This document shows positions 9,069 to 16,504 of a stretch of DNA of 64,000 nt, piece by piece. Source of the stretch: Shimia abyssi (GTDB taxonomy: Bacteria > Pseudomonadota > Alphaproteobacteria > Rhodobacterales > Rhodobacteraceae); the NCBI RefSeq assembly GCF_003014475.1, contig NZ_PYGJ01000001.1, forward strand, positions 186,001-250,000, in the 5' to 3' direction. Below the pieces are notes generated by a model. It ran no database searches and had not been told where the DNA came from. It saw only the letters and a list, made by a program, of their open reading frames with translations. Both the position numbers and the translations under genes were made by a program. Every line of letters begins with the position of its first letter. Positions within the stretch are counted from its first letter, which is position 1.

Positions 9069-10385
9069 ATGACCCTCTCCGAGTATCAAACCATCCGTGT
9101 TGCGACCGCCGATCTAAACGGCCAGCTACGCGGTAAACGCCTGCCATCATCCCAAGCTGATAAGCTTGCCAATGGCGGACTGCGGATGCCGCTTTCCGCG
9201 CTCAATGTCGACATTTGGGGGGATGATATCAACAACAGCCCGCTTGTTTTTGAAAGCGGCGATGCGGACGGCATTCTCCGGCCAACCAATCGCGACCCCG
9301 TCCCGATGCCTTGGCTCGAAACACCCTCAAAGCTTCATCTGATGAGCATGTTTCACGAGGATGGCACGCCCTTTTTGGGCGACCCGCGACAGGCGTTAAA
9401 TCATGTTCTTGAACGGTTTTCCACTCGCGGCTGGTCGGTTCTCGCCGCGACCGAGATGGAGTTCACGCTGGTCGATGACAGCGCCGCTGTGCTGCGCGCA
9501 CCCATCGATCCCCGCACCGGTCGCCGCCTCTTTGCTGGTGATATCCTATCCGTTGACGCGCTGGACGCGTTCGATCCGTTTTTCACCGAACTGCACGCCG
9601 GCGCGTGCGCTATGGGCATCGACATTCAGAGCATGATTGGCGAATGTGGACTGGGCCAATTCGAGGTAACGCTGAACCATCGCGATGCCCGGCGTGCGGC
9701 AGATGATGCCATACTTTTCAAACACTTGGCCCGTGGTATTGCCCGCAAACACGGCATGGCCGCGACCTTTGTGGCAAAACCCTACATCGATGACGCAGGC
9801 AACGGAATGCATGTGCATTTTTCCGTCCTCGATCAGAACGGCACCAACGTATTTGACAACGGCGGCGCCGAGGGTAGCGACATTCTGCACTATGCGATCG
9901 CCGGATGCCTTGCCGCTATGCCCGCCAGTACGCTGATCCTTGCGCCACATGGGCCCTCGTATGACCGCTTTGCTCGCGGCAGCCACGCCCCCACAAGCGC
10001 GTGTTGGGCCTACGAAAATCGTACCGCTGCCATTCGCGTACCGGGCGGGGCGCCGACGGCGCGGCGCATCGAGCACCGCACCGCCGGTGGGGACACAAAC
10101 CCCTATCTGGTCTTCGCAACCATACTCGGCGCCGCCATGGCCGGGATCGAAGATGAACGACCAGCTGCCGCCCCGATCACTGGCAACGCCTATGATCTCG
10201 ACCTGCCCCAGCTCGCCCCCGACTGGGCCACAGCCGTAGAACTCTTTGCCACCGATCCTTTGATCGCACGCATCCTACCCAACCCGCTGATCCGCAATCT
10301 GACCATGACCAAACGCCAAGAGCTAAAGCGCTTGGTCGACATCCCCGAACAGGAGCAGTGGCAAACATATCTTGAACGTGTATGA
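9069..10385 (+). CDS. Glutamine synthetase family protein (gamma-glutamyl-amine ligase type), copy 1
   Basis: A 438-residue member of the glutamine synthetase superfamily, shorter and more divergent than GlnA and closer to PuuA/IpuC-type ligases that glutamylate amines. Catalytic-domain motifs are present: ATEMEFTLVDD (metal-binding Glu), GMHVHFSVLDQNG (conserved His after the glycine), APHGPSYDRF and the C-terminal ENRTAAIR. The ATG at 9069 follows AGGTAA. It starts a set with an amidotransferase, a second ligase and an FAD oxidase, which supports a gamma-glutamylated-amine pathway. The amine is unknown. Confidence 0.87.
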   Translation: MTLSEYQTIRVATADLNGQLRGKRLPSSQADKLANGGLRMPLSALNVDIWGDDINNSPLVFESGDADGILRPTNRDPVPMPWLETPSKLHLMSMFHEDGTPFLGDPRQALNHVLERFSTRGWSVLAATEMEFTLVDDSAAVLRAPIDPRTGRRLFAGDILSVDALDAFDPFFTELHAGACAMGIDIQSMIGECGLGQFEVTLNHRDARRAADDAILFKHLARGIARKHGMAATFVAKPYIDDAGNGMHVHFSVLDQNGTNVFDNGGAEGSDILHYAIAGCLAAMPASTLILAPHGPSYDRFARGSHAPTSACWAYENRTAAIRVPGGAPTARRIEHRTAGGDTNPYLVFATILGAAMAGIEDERPAAAPITGNAYDLDLPQLAPDWATAVELFATDPLIARILPNPLIRNLTMTKRQELKRLVDIPEQEQWQTYLERV

Positions 10386-10416
10386 CATGGGACAACACGC
10401 AAACGATTGGTGACAT

Positions 10417-11100
10417 ATGAAGATCGGCATTCTCGAAACCGGAAAACCACCCACCGAACTGACCGAAGACTACGGTGATTATGTTGATGCTTTCAAAGGC
10501 TTGCTGGCCAATCAGGGCTTTGAATTTGAAGGTTGGAGCGTTGTCGACGGCGTCTTTCCGGCTTCGGTCAGCGATGCGAACGGCTGGCTGATCACCGGCT
10601 CTCGTCATGGGGCCTACGAAGATCATGACTGGATCCCCCCGCTGGAAGATTTCATCCGCGAGGCTGTTACCCTATCCGTTCCCATGGTGGGCATATGCTT
10701 TGGTCACCAGATCATTGCGCAGGCGCTGGGTGGCAAGGTCGAAAAATACGCGGGCGGCTGGGTTGTTGGGCATCAGGTTTATGATTTTTTTGGCACGCCA
10801 CTGGCGATGCACGCATGGCATCAGGATCAGGTTGTCGAACTGCCCCCCGGTGCGACCACACTTGCGAGCGGCGAAAACTGCGCCCATGCGGCCATTATCT
10901 ATGGCGACCGTGCCCTTACCGTACAGGCGCACCCGGAATACGATGCAGGCTTTATCGAAGGCTTGATAGAGCACCGAGGTAAGGGGGTTGTCCCGGACGC
11001 CCAATTGCAAACCGCGCTTGACGGGTTGGGCCAAGGTACATCGAACCAGTTGATGGCTGACCAGATCGCAGATTTCTTTCGGCAGGAACGCGCAAAATGA
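10417..11100 (+). CDS. Class I glutamine amidotransferase / gamma-glutamyl hydrolase-like protein
   Basis: A 227-residue stand-alone GATase1 domain with the full triad: Cys94 in GICFGHQ, His172 and Glu174 in AHPEYD. Stand-alone members resemble the glutaminase half of GMP synthase. Placed between two gamma-glutamyl-ligase-like genes, its likely task is to hydrolyse a gamma-glutamyl bond, the role PuuD has in E. coli putrescine breakdown, rather than to feed ammonia to a partner. It overlaps the following gene by ATGA. The role is inferred from context. Confidence 0.83.
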   Translation: MKIGILETGKPPTELTEDYGDYVDAFKGLLANQGFEFEGWSVVDGVFPASVSDANGWLITGSRHGAYEDHDWIPPLEDFIREAVTLSVPMVGICFGHQIIAQALGGKVEKYAGGWVVGHQVYDFFGTPLAMHAWHQDQVVELPPGATTLASGENCAHAAIIYGDRALTVQAHPEYDAGFIEGLIEHRGKGVVPDAQLQTALDGLGQGTSNQLMADQIADFFRQERAK

Positions 11101-12455
11101 CCAGCTGGCAGGAACAGATACCTGAAAGCGCGCAGAAATACCTCGAGGGCAATCGGCTGGATGAGGTGGAATGTATCATTTCTGATTTGCCGGGCATTGC
11201 GCGCGGCAAGGCGGTGCCCGCCAGCAAGTTTGCGCGACAGTCTTACTTTCATTTACCTGAGTCGATCTTTTTTCAGACCATCACCGGTGAATGGGGAGAA
11301 GCCGCCGGATCAGAGGGCTTTATCGAGCGCGACATGATCCTGCGCCCGGACTGGAGCACAGCCACCGCCGCCCCTTGGACAGCGGACTGGACACTGCAGG
11401 TGATTCATGACGCGTTTGATGTCGACGGTATGCCCATACCTTTCAGCCCGCGTAATATTTTGAAGCGCGTCGTTCAACTTTATCACGATCAAGGCTGGGT
11501 GCCTGTTGTTGCGCCAGAGATGGAGTTCTACCTCGTTGCGCGCAATATCGACCCAGCCAAAGCCATTGAACCGATGATGGGCCGATCCGGCCGACCAGCC
11601 GCCGCACGACAGGCCTATTCCATGACAGCTGTAGATGAATTTGGCCCGGTGATCGACGACATCTACGATTTTGCCGAGTCGCAAGGGTTTGAGATTGATG
11701 GCATCACCCAAGAAGGCGGCGCCGGGCAGCTCGAGATCAACATGGTGCATGGCGACCCGGTCAAGTTGGCTGATGAAGTGTTCTATTTTAAACGCCTGAT
11801 CCGTGAGGCGGCGCTGCGGCATAATTGTTACGCCACATTTATGGCGAAACCCATCGAAGGCGAGCCGGGTTCTGCGATGCATATCCACCATTCGGTTCTG
11901 GATCGCGAAACCGGGCAGAACATCTTTTCTGGACCACAGGGCGGAGATACAGACGCGTTTTTTCACTTTATCGCCGGGTTGCAAAACCACCTGCCCTCGG
12001 CAACGGCGATCCTTGCGCCCTATGTGAATTCTTATCGTCGCTACGTGCGGGATCATGCAGCCCCCATCAACCTTGAATGGGCCCGCGACAATCGCACAAC
12101 CGGCATTCGCATCCCATTGTCCTCGCCTAAATCGCGACGGGTGGAAAACAGGCTCGCAGGTATGGATTGCAACCCGTATCTCGGGATCGCGGCCTCGCTG
12201 GCCTGTGGCTATCTGGGGCTGATCGAACAGGAACGCCCCGATCGCCAATTCAAGGGGGACGCGTATGATGGAGAAGAAGCGTTGCCACGCATATTGGGTG
12301 GGGCGCTGGATCTGTTTGATTCAGCCTTGGCGCTGAACGACATTTTGGGGCCCGAATTTGCGCGTGTCTATTCGATCGTTAAACGCAAGGAATACGAGGA
12401 GTTCCTTGAAGTGATCAGCCCTTGGGAACGCGAGCATTTATTGCTCAACGTCTGA
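11097..12455 (+). CDS. Glutamine synthetase family protein (gamma-glutamyl-amine ligase type), copy 2
   Basis: A 452-residue paralogue of the ligase two genes upstream, clearly diverged in sequence. It keeps APEMEFYLVA, EGGAGQLEINMVHGD, GSAMHIHHSVLD and the ENRLAGMDCNPY segment. The N-terminal region carries the beta-grasp-like ISDLPGIARGKAVP characteristic of PuuA-type enzymes. It starts inside the stop of the amidotransferase gene. Two ligases in one cluster suggest either two amine substrates or a hetero-oligomer. The 3' flank carries a module of the dispersed repeat described separately. Confidence 0.88.
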   Translation: MTSWQEQIPESAQKYLEGNRLDEVECIISDLPGIARGKAVPASKFARQSYFHLPESIFFQTITGEWGEAAGSEGFIERDMILRPDWSTATAAPWTADWTLQVIHDAFDVDGMPIPFSPRNILKRVVQLYHDQGWVPVVAPEMEFYLVARNIDPAKAIEPMMGRSGRPAAARQAYSMTAVDEFGPVIDDIYDFAESQGFEIDGITQEGGAGQLEINMVHGDPVKLADEVFYFKRLIREAALRHNCYATFMAKPIEGEPGSAMHIHHSVLDRETGQNIFSGPQGGDTDAFFHFIAGLQNHLPSATAILAPYVNSYRRYVRDHAAPINLEWARDNRTTGIRIPLSSPKSRRVENRLAGMDCNPYLGIAASLACGYLGLIEQERPDRQFKGDAYDGEEALPRILGGALDLFDSALALNDILGPEFARVYSIVKRKEYEEFLEVISPWEREHLLLNV

Positions 12456-12475
12456 GCGGGGTTGAGAGTGCGGAT

Positions 12476-12508
12476 GCCTCCGGCGGAAGTATTTCTGGCA
12501 AGATGAAA
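12476..12508 (+). repeat. Partial copy of the modular post-gene repeat (conserved box only)
   Basis: GCCTCCGGCGGAAGTATTT followed by CTGGCAAGATGAAA matches the conserved box of elements at 35466, 41431 and 51808. It is on the same strand as, and 20 bases after, the copy-2 ligase gene. The GC hairpin and the variable hairpin of the full element are missing. The next ribosome site, AGGGGG, lies just beyond it. Confidence 0.75.
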
Positions 12509-12524
12509 ACAGGGGGCGGCGCGG

Positions 12525-13829
12525 TTGGATCTGCTCTATGCCAATGATCACAAAGGGGAATACCCTGCAAGCTGGTACGCACAAACCGCGCGTACTCTTG
12601 CGCCATTTCCTCAATTGAGCGGCCTCCAACACGCGGATGTCTGCGTGGTCGGCGGTGGATATACGGGGCTGTCCACGGCATTGCATCTGGCCGAACAAGG
12701 GATTGATGTGGTTTTGCTTGAGGCGCATCGCATGGGTTTTGGGGCGTCTGGGAGAAATGGTGGTCAGCTTGGGTCTGGTCAGCGCTTGGAACAAGGCGGC
12801 CTGGAAGATTTGGTTGGACTTGAGACCGCGCAGACGCTCTGGGCATTGGCCGAGGATGCCAAGGAATTGGTTAAGTCTCTGATTGCGCGCCACAATATTG
12901 ACTGCCACCTTAAGCCTGGTGTGGCCCATGCCTGCTTTACGGATCGCGACGTTGCCCATGAACACAACTATGCCGCCCATCTAAGTTCAGCATATGGCTA
13001 TGACCAGATCCAACCGTTGGATCGGGATCAGATGCACGCGCTCTGCCCATCGCCAAAATACGTTGGGGGCTCGCTGGATATGGGGGCGGCGCACCTGCAT
13101 CCGCTTGCTTTTGCGCTGGGACTGGCACGTGCCGCGCGGGATGCGGGCGCACGTATTTTTGAGACATCTCGGGTTGAGAACATCACCCATGGCTGCAAGA
13201 TCACCGTCACCACAAACACCGGTCAAGTGAGCGCCGATCACCTTGTATTGGCCTGCAACGGGTATCTGGGGCATCTCGATCAACGGGTCGCCGCGCGTGT
13301 CATGCCGATCAACAATTTCATTGCCGCGACAGAGCCGCTTGGCGACGCGGCTGCGCAGGTTCTGACCCGTGACGTGGCTGTGGCCGATACCAAGTTTGTG
13401 GTGAATTATTTTCGGCTGTCTCAGGATAAACGGCTGTTGTTTGGCGGTGGCGAAAGCTATGGCTATCGATTTCCCAAAGACATCGCAGCCAAAGTGCGCA
13501 AGCCAATGACCGAGATTTTCCCGCATTTGCACGATGTACGCATTGACCATGCCTGGGGGGGAACGCTTGCGATTACCATGAAACGGATGCCCTATTTGCG
13601 CCGACTTTCCCCCAATATTCTAACCGCATCCGGGTATTCTGGGCACGGCGTTGGCACCGCAACCCATGCCGGACAACTTATGGCCAACGCCATCTTCGGA
13701 CAGTCGTCGGGTTTTGACACGATGAGCAGCATTCCAGCGCGTCCTTTCCCCGGTGGCGTGCTTGGCCGTAGCCCGCTTTTGGCGCTGGCAATGACATGGT
13801 ATGCCATACGTGACCGTTTGGGCATTTGA
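12525..13829 (+). CDS. FAD-dependent amine oxidoreductase (PuuB/DAO family)
   Basis: A 434-residue flavoprotein of the D-amino-acid-oxidase superfamily with an N-terminal dinucleotide fold VCVVGGGYTGLSTALHLAEQ and the downstream GFGASGRNGGQLGSGQ segment shared with gamma-glutamylputrescine oxidoreductase (PuuB/OrdL). It would oxidise the gamma-glutamylated amine made by the neighbouring ligases to an aldehyde. The start is a TTG at 12525, 8 bases after AGGGGG; the N-terminus LLYANDHKGEYPASWY matches the family well, so the unusual start is accepted. Confidence 0.88.
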   Translation: MDLLYANDHKGEYPASWYAQTARTLAPFPQLSGLQHADVCVVGGGYTGLSTALHLAEQGIDVVLLEAHRMGFGASGRNGGQLGSGQRLEQGGLEDLVGLETAQTLWALAEDAKELVKSLIARHNIDCHLKPGVAHACFTDRDVAHEHNYAAHLSSAYGYDQIQPLDRDQMHALCPSPKYVGGSLDMGAAHLHPLAFALGLARAARDAGARIFETSRVENITHGCKITVTTNTGQVSADHLVLACNGYLGHLDQRVAARVMPINNFIAATEPLGDAAAQVLTRDVAVADTKFVVNYFRLSQDKRLLFGGGESYGYRFPKDIAAKVRKPMTEIFPHLHDVRIDHAWGGTLAITMKRMPYLRRLSPNILTASGYSGHGVGTATHAGQLMANAIFGQSSGFDTMSSIPARPFPGGVLGRSPLLALAMTWYAIRDRLGI

Positions 13830-13985
13830 ACTAATTCTATTGAATCAACGGGTTGAGCGTGGCCATGGCGGCGATGCAATTGAGTCACGTAACAAACTTT
13901 TCACATAGTCGCATACAAAATCTCTTGGCCGAGACTCGTCACTGTTTTATGTTTCTGAAAGTCGCGCATAAGAAAGTTGAAAACA

Positions 13986-15203
13986 ATGACACTTCCTCCG
14001 AACGTTTACGACGCTGAACCCATCCCGGAATCCGCCCGCGCCGAGGTTGAGCGCTTGTTGAAAACCGGTGACTTGTTCCGATATACGGCGCCCGAAAATG
14101 CGCCTGTCGCTTTGCTGGAAACCGAATTTGCCGAGATGCTGGGCACGAAATACGCGCTCGCCGTCTCCTCGTGTTCTGCGGCGCTGTTCTTGTCATTGAA
14201 GGCGCTTGGCCTGCCACGTGATGCGCGCGTGCTGATCCCCGGCTTCACCTTTGCCGCTGTGCCCTCATCCGTGGTGCACGCCGATTGTGTGCCTGTACTG
14301 TGCGAAGTGGGCGAAAATTACCGTATTGATATCGCTGATTTTGAACGCCGTCTGGATGACAACATTTCAGCCGTGATCATCAGCCACATGCGTGGTCATA
14401 CGTCGGATATGGACGCGATCATGGCGCTTTGTGCAGCGCGCAATATCCCTGTGATCGAAGACGCGGCGCATTCGCTGGGCACCACTTGGAATGGTCACAA
14501 TATCGGGACGATCGGCCATATTGGCTGTTTCTCATTCCAATCCTACAAGCTGCTCAACGCAGGCGAAGGCGGCATCATGGTCACGGATGATGCGGACCTG
14601 ATTGCACAGGCCGTCATCATGTCTGGCGCCTATGAGCATAACTGGCAAAAGCACAAGCCGGTCAACGCCGATGACAAGGCCGAGCTAGGGGCGGCTTTCG
14701 CCCGCTGGCAGAACATGGTGCCGCTTTATAACCTGCGGCTGTCCAATCTTTCTGCGGCAATCGTGCGCCCACAATTGGCCGAAGTGCCGCGACGCGTGCG
14801 TGATGGCCGTCGCAATCATGACTATGTTGCCGGACTTTTGAACCAGTCGGCATGGCTCAACGTGCCAGCAAAACTGTCACCAGAGGAGCGCGCGCCAGAC
14901 TCTATCCAGTTCAACCTGATCGGTATGGACAATGACCAGATCCTTGCCTTCCAAGCCGCCGCGAACAAACGCGGCATCAAGGTGCAGGTCTTTGGTCAGT
15001 CAACGGACAATGCCCGCGCCTTTTGGAACTGGAACTTTATTAAGGACCTGCCAGAGCTGCCTGAGACGCGCAAAATGCTAATGAAAGCGTGTGACGTGCG
15101 CCTGCCTGCGCGCCTGAAAAAGGCCGAGCTGGAGATCATTGCATCGGCACTGACCGGCGCCGCACAGGATGTTATGGGCGAGCTTCGCGCCTACGGCACC
15201 TGA
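13986..15203 (+). CDS. DegT/DnrJ/EryC1/StrS-family PLP aminotransferase
   Basis: Fold-type I aminotransferase of the sugar-aminotransferase family, 405 residues from the ATG at 13986 (a TTG at 13977 is too close to the AGAAAG ribosome site). The cofactor lysine is in FSFQSYKLLNAGEGG (about Lys188), with VIEDAAHSLGT supplying the Asp for the pyridine nitrogen. The family usually aminates keto-sugars, but there are no sugar genes here. Its position after the amine cluster hints at another amine-related role. A bidirectional terminator follows. The substrate is unknown. Confidence 0.85.
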   Translation: MTLPPNVYDAEPIPESARAEVERLLKTGDLFRYTAPENAPVALLETEFAEMLGTKYALAVSSCSAALFLSLKALGLPRDARVLIPGFTFAAVPSSVVHADCVPVLCEVGENYRIDIADFERRLDDNISAVIISHMRGHTSDMDAIMALCAARNIPVIEDAAHSLGTTWNGHNIGTIGHIGCFSFQSYKLLNAGEGGIMVTDDADLIAQAVIMSGAYEHNWQKHKPVNADDKAELGAAFARWQNMVPLYNLRLSNLSAAIVRPQLAEVPRRVRDGRRNHDYVAGLLNQSAWLNVPAKLSPEERAPDSIQFNLIGMDNDQILAFQAAANKRGIKVQVFGQSTDNARAFWNWNFIKDLPELPETRKMLMKACDVRLPARLKKAELEIIASALTGAAQDVMGELRAYGT

Positions 15204-15223
15204 TCATGTCTGCATAGAAAGAG

Positions 15224-15252
15224 AAAAGCAGGGCACATTGCCCTGCTTTTTT
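15224..15252. terminator. Bidirectional terminator between convergent genes
   Basis: AAAAGCAGGGCA (15224-15235) pairs with TGCCCTGCTTTT (15239-15250) around a CAT loop. T-runs leave on the plus strand (15247-15252) and on the minus strand (from the A-run at 15224-15227). It sits between the DegT aminotransferase and phaR and touches the phaR stop codon. Confidence 0.88.
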
Positions 15253-15788
15253 CATTTCAGCTTGCTCAACTTGGCCTGCAACTCAGCGAGCTGCTTTTTG
15301 ATGTCGTCAAGGTTTTCCCCGTCGCCATCTTCGCTTTCACTCTTGTCGTCGTCAGCCTCTCCTGCTTGCCAGGGAAGGCCGCCGGTCATGGCTTTCATGA
15401 ACGCTTCTTGCTGCGCTTGCATTGCCTCGATACCGGGCATTTTCATGCCACCCATCATTTTCTCCTGCCCTTCTTTCAGCATGTCAAAAGACGCTTGCAG
15501 GAATTGAGGTACCACGCTTGAAGCTTGGGTCGTGTAACTGCGCACCAGATCGTTCAGCACGTTCGTCGGCAACACGTTTTCGCCACGGCTCTCGTGTTCG
15601 GCAATAATCTGAAGCAGATACTGACGGGTCAGGTCATCTCCGGTTTTGAGATCGACAATCTGAACCTCTCGGCCGTCGCGAATAAATCCCGAGATATCTT
15701 CGAGCGTGACGTAGTCACTGGTCTCGGTATTATACAGCCGCCGGCTGGCGTAACGCTTAATAAGCAGCGGATTTTTGTCGTTAGCCAA
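15252..15788 (-). CDS. phaR: Polyhydroxyalkanoate synthesis repressor PhaR
   Basis: DNA- and PHB-binding repressor controlling phasin and its own gene. The N-terminal PHB/PHA accumulation regulator domain is unmistakable: IKRYASRRLYNTETSDYVTLEDI, then QIVDLKTGDDLTRQYLLQII. The C-terminal half is helical with a Met-rich stretch (MMGGMKMPG) and an acidic linker, ending in a coiled-coil-like KKQLAELQAKLSKLK. The open frame reaches back to 15881, but the TTG at 15788 has GGGGAGG 5-6 bases upstream and gives the expected 178 residues. Operator-like sites lie just upstream. Confidence 0.93.
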   Translation of the reverse strand: MANDKNPLLIKRYASRRLYNTETSDYVTLEDISGFIRDGREVQIVDLKTGDDLTRQYLLQIIAEHESRGENVLPTNVLNDLVRSYTTQASSVVPQFLQASFDMLKEGQEKMMGGMKMPGIEAMQAQQEAFMKAMTGGLPWQAGEADDDKSESEDGDGENLDDIKKQLAELQAKLSKLK

Positions 15789-15811
15789 AGTTGCCTCCCC
15801 AATTGATATTT

Positions 15812-15842
15812 GTGCATTGCAGCAAAGCCTATGCGACTGCAG
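15812..15842 (-). promoter_or_regulatory. Two PhaR-type operators upstream of phaR
   Basis: GTGCATTGCAG (15812-15822) and TGCGACTGCAG (15832-15842) match the TGC-N3/4-GCA(G) pattern known for PhaR of Paracoccus. Centres are about 20 bp apart, 24-54 bases before the phaR start, so autoregulation is expected. The sites are less perfect than those at phaP. Confidence 0.6.
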
Positions 15843-15845
15843 CAC

Positions 15846-15875
15846 AAAAAGAAAGGGCAGGCCTAAGGCCTGCCC
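15846..15875 (-). terminator. Terminator of phaP
   Basis: GGGCAGGCC (15855-15863) pairs perfectly with GGCCTGCCC (15867-15875) around TAA. On the minus strand the hairpin is followed by a T-rich run (complement of 15846-15854). It lies 52 bases after the phaP stop and before the phaR operators, separating phaP from phaR. Confidence 0.8.
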
Positions 15876-15927
15876 ACGCAATTCGCAACATCAGGGAGGA
15901 GGAGTGCGAACCGGCTGGAAATCCAGC

Positions 15928-16371
15928 TTACTTAGTCGCTGCTTTTTTAGCAGCGGCAGTCACGTCGTTGGTTGCTTTTTTAACAGCAGCAGTCGCCTCT
16001 TCGGTGGCGTCTTTGCCGGCAGTCATCAGCAGTTCAACAGTTTCGGACTGAACTTTTTTCGCAACTTCAGCGAAAGCAGCCATGTTCTCAGCAGCAACTT
16101 CTGCCTGAGCCGAAGCGAAATCGGTCATCGCTTTTGCGTAGTCAGCAGGCTCTGCTTTTGCTTTGGACATGTCGGCCAGTTTGGCCAGCGTGTCTTTTGT
16201 CCACTTGGAGGAGATTTCCGAAGACTTTTCGGCGGCATCCAATGCAACGCTGGAAAGTTTTTCGTTCAGCGACGCAGTGTTTTTGAATGCATCTTCCAGA
16301 GCAGAGTTGTCTACAGGGAATGCGCCCATCATGTCTTTCAGGATGGTGGTCATGTCTTGTGTTTTAGCCAT
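15928..16371 (-). CDS. phaP: Phasin (PHA granule-associated protein)
   Basis: A 147-residue helical protein coating polyhydroxyalkanoate granules. It has the phasin pattern: an amphipathic N-terminus MAKTQDMTTILKDMMGAF, a central helical region with SKWTKDTLAKLADMSKAK, and a C-terminal Ala/Lys/Thr-rich tail (EEATAAVKKATNDVTAAAKK). AAAGGACC supplies a good ribosome site. It lies between phaR and phaC on the same strand, with its own promoter and terminator, as expected for the most abundantly made protein of the locus. Confidence 0.92.
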   Translation of the reverse strand: MAKTQDMTTILKDMMGAFPVDNSALEDAFKNTASLNEKLSSVALDAAEKSSEISSKWTKDTLAKLADMSKAKAEPADYAKAMTDFASAQAEVAAENMAAFAEVAKKVQSETVELLMTAGKDATEEATAAVKKATNDVTAAAKKAATK

Positions 16372-16429
16372 AGTGCCAGGTCCTTTTAATCAATGTGCGG
16401 GCCAGCCCCGCTGTCTGTCTTCTGAACAC

Positions 16430-16458
16430 AATATGCGTTCTGCGTCGCAGCATTTCAA
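16430..16458 (-). promoter_or_regulatory. phaP promoter with an operator in its spacer
   Basis: On the minus strand, TTGAAA (16458-16453) and CATATT (16435-16430) are separated by exactly 17 bp. The spacer contains the palindrome CTGCGTCGCAG. The predicted start is about 50 bases before the phaP ATG. Binding of PhaR in the spacer would block polymerase directly. Confidence 0.65.
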
Positions 16459-16481
16459 GTAATTTTTGCTGCGTCGCAGCA
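16440..16481 (-). promoter_or_regulatory. Two perfect PhaR-type operators upstream of phaP
   Basis: CTGCGTCGCAG (16440-16450) and TGCTGCGTCGCAGCA (16467-16481) share an identical 11-bp core, a perfect odd-length palindrome of the CTGC-N3-GCAG type reported for PhaR. The second extends to 15 bp. Centres are 29 bp apart, close to three helical turns, which suggests cooperative binding. The first lies in the phaP promoter spacer, the second upstream of the -35 box. Confidence 0.8.
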
Positions 16482-16504
16482 CAAAATTTTATTCCCAATA
16501 AAAA

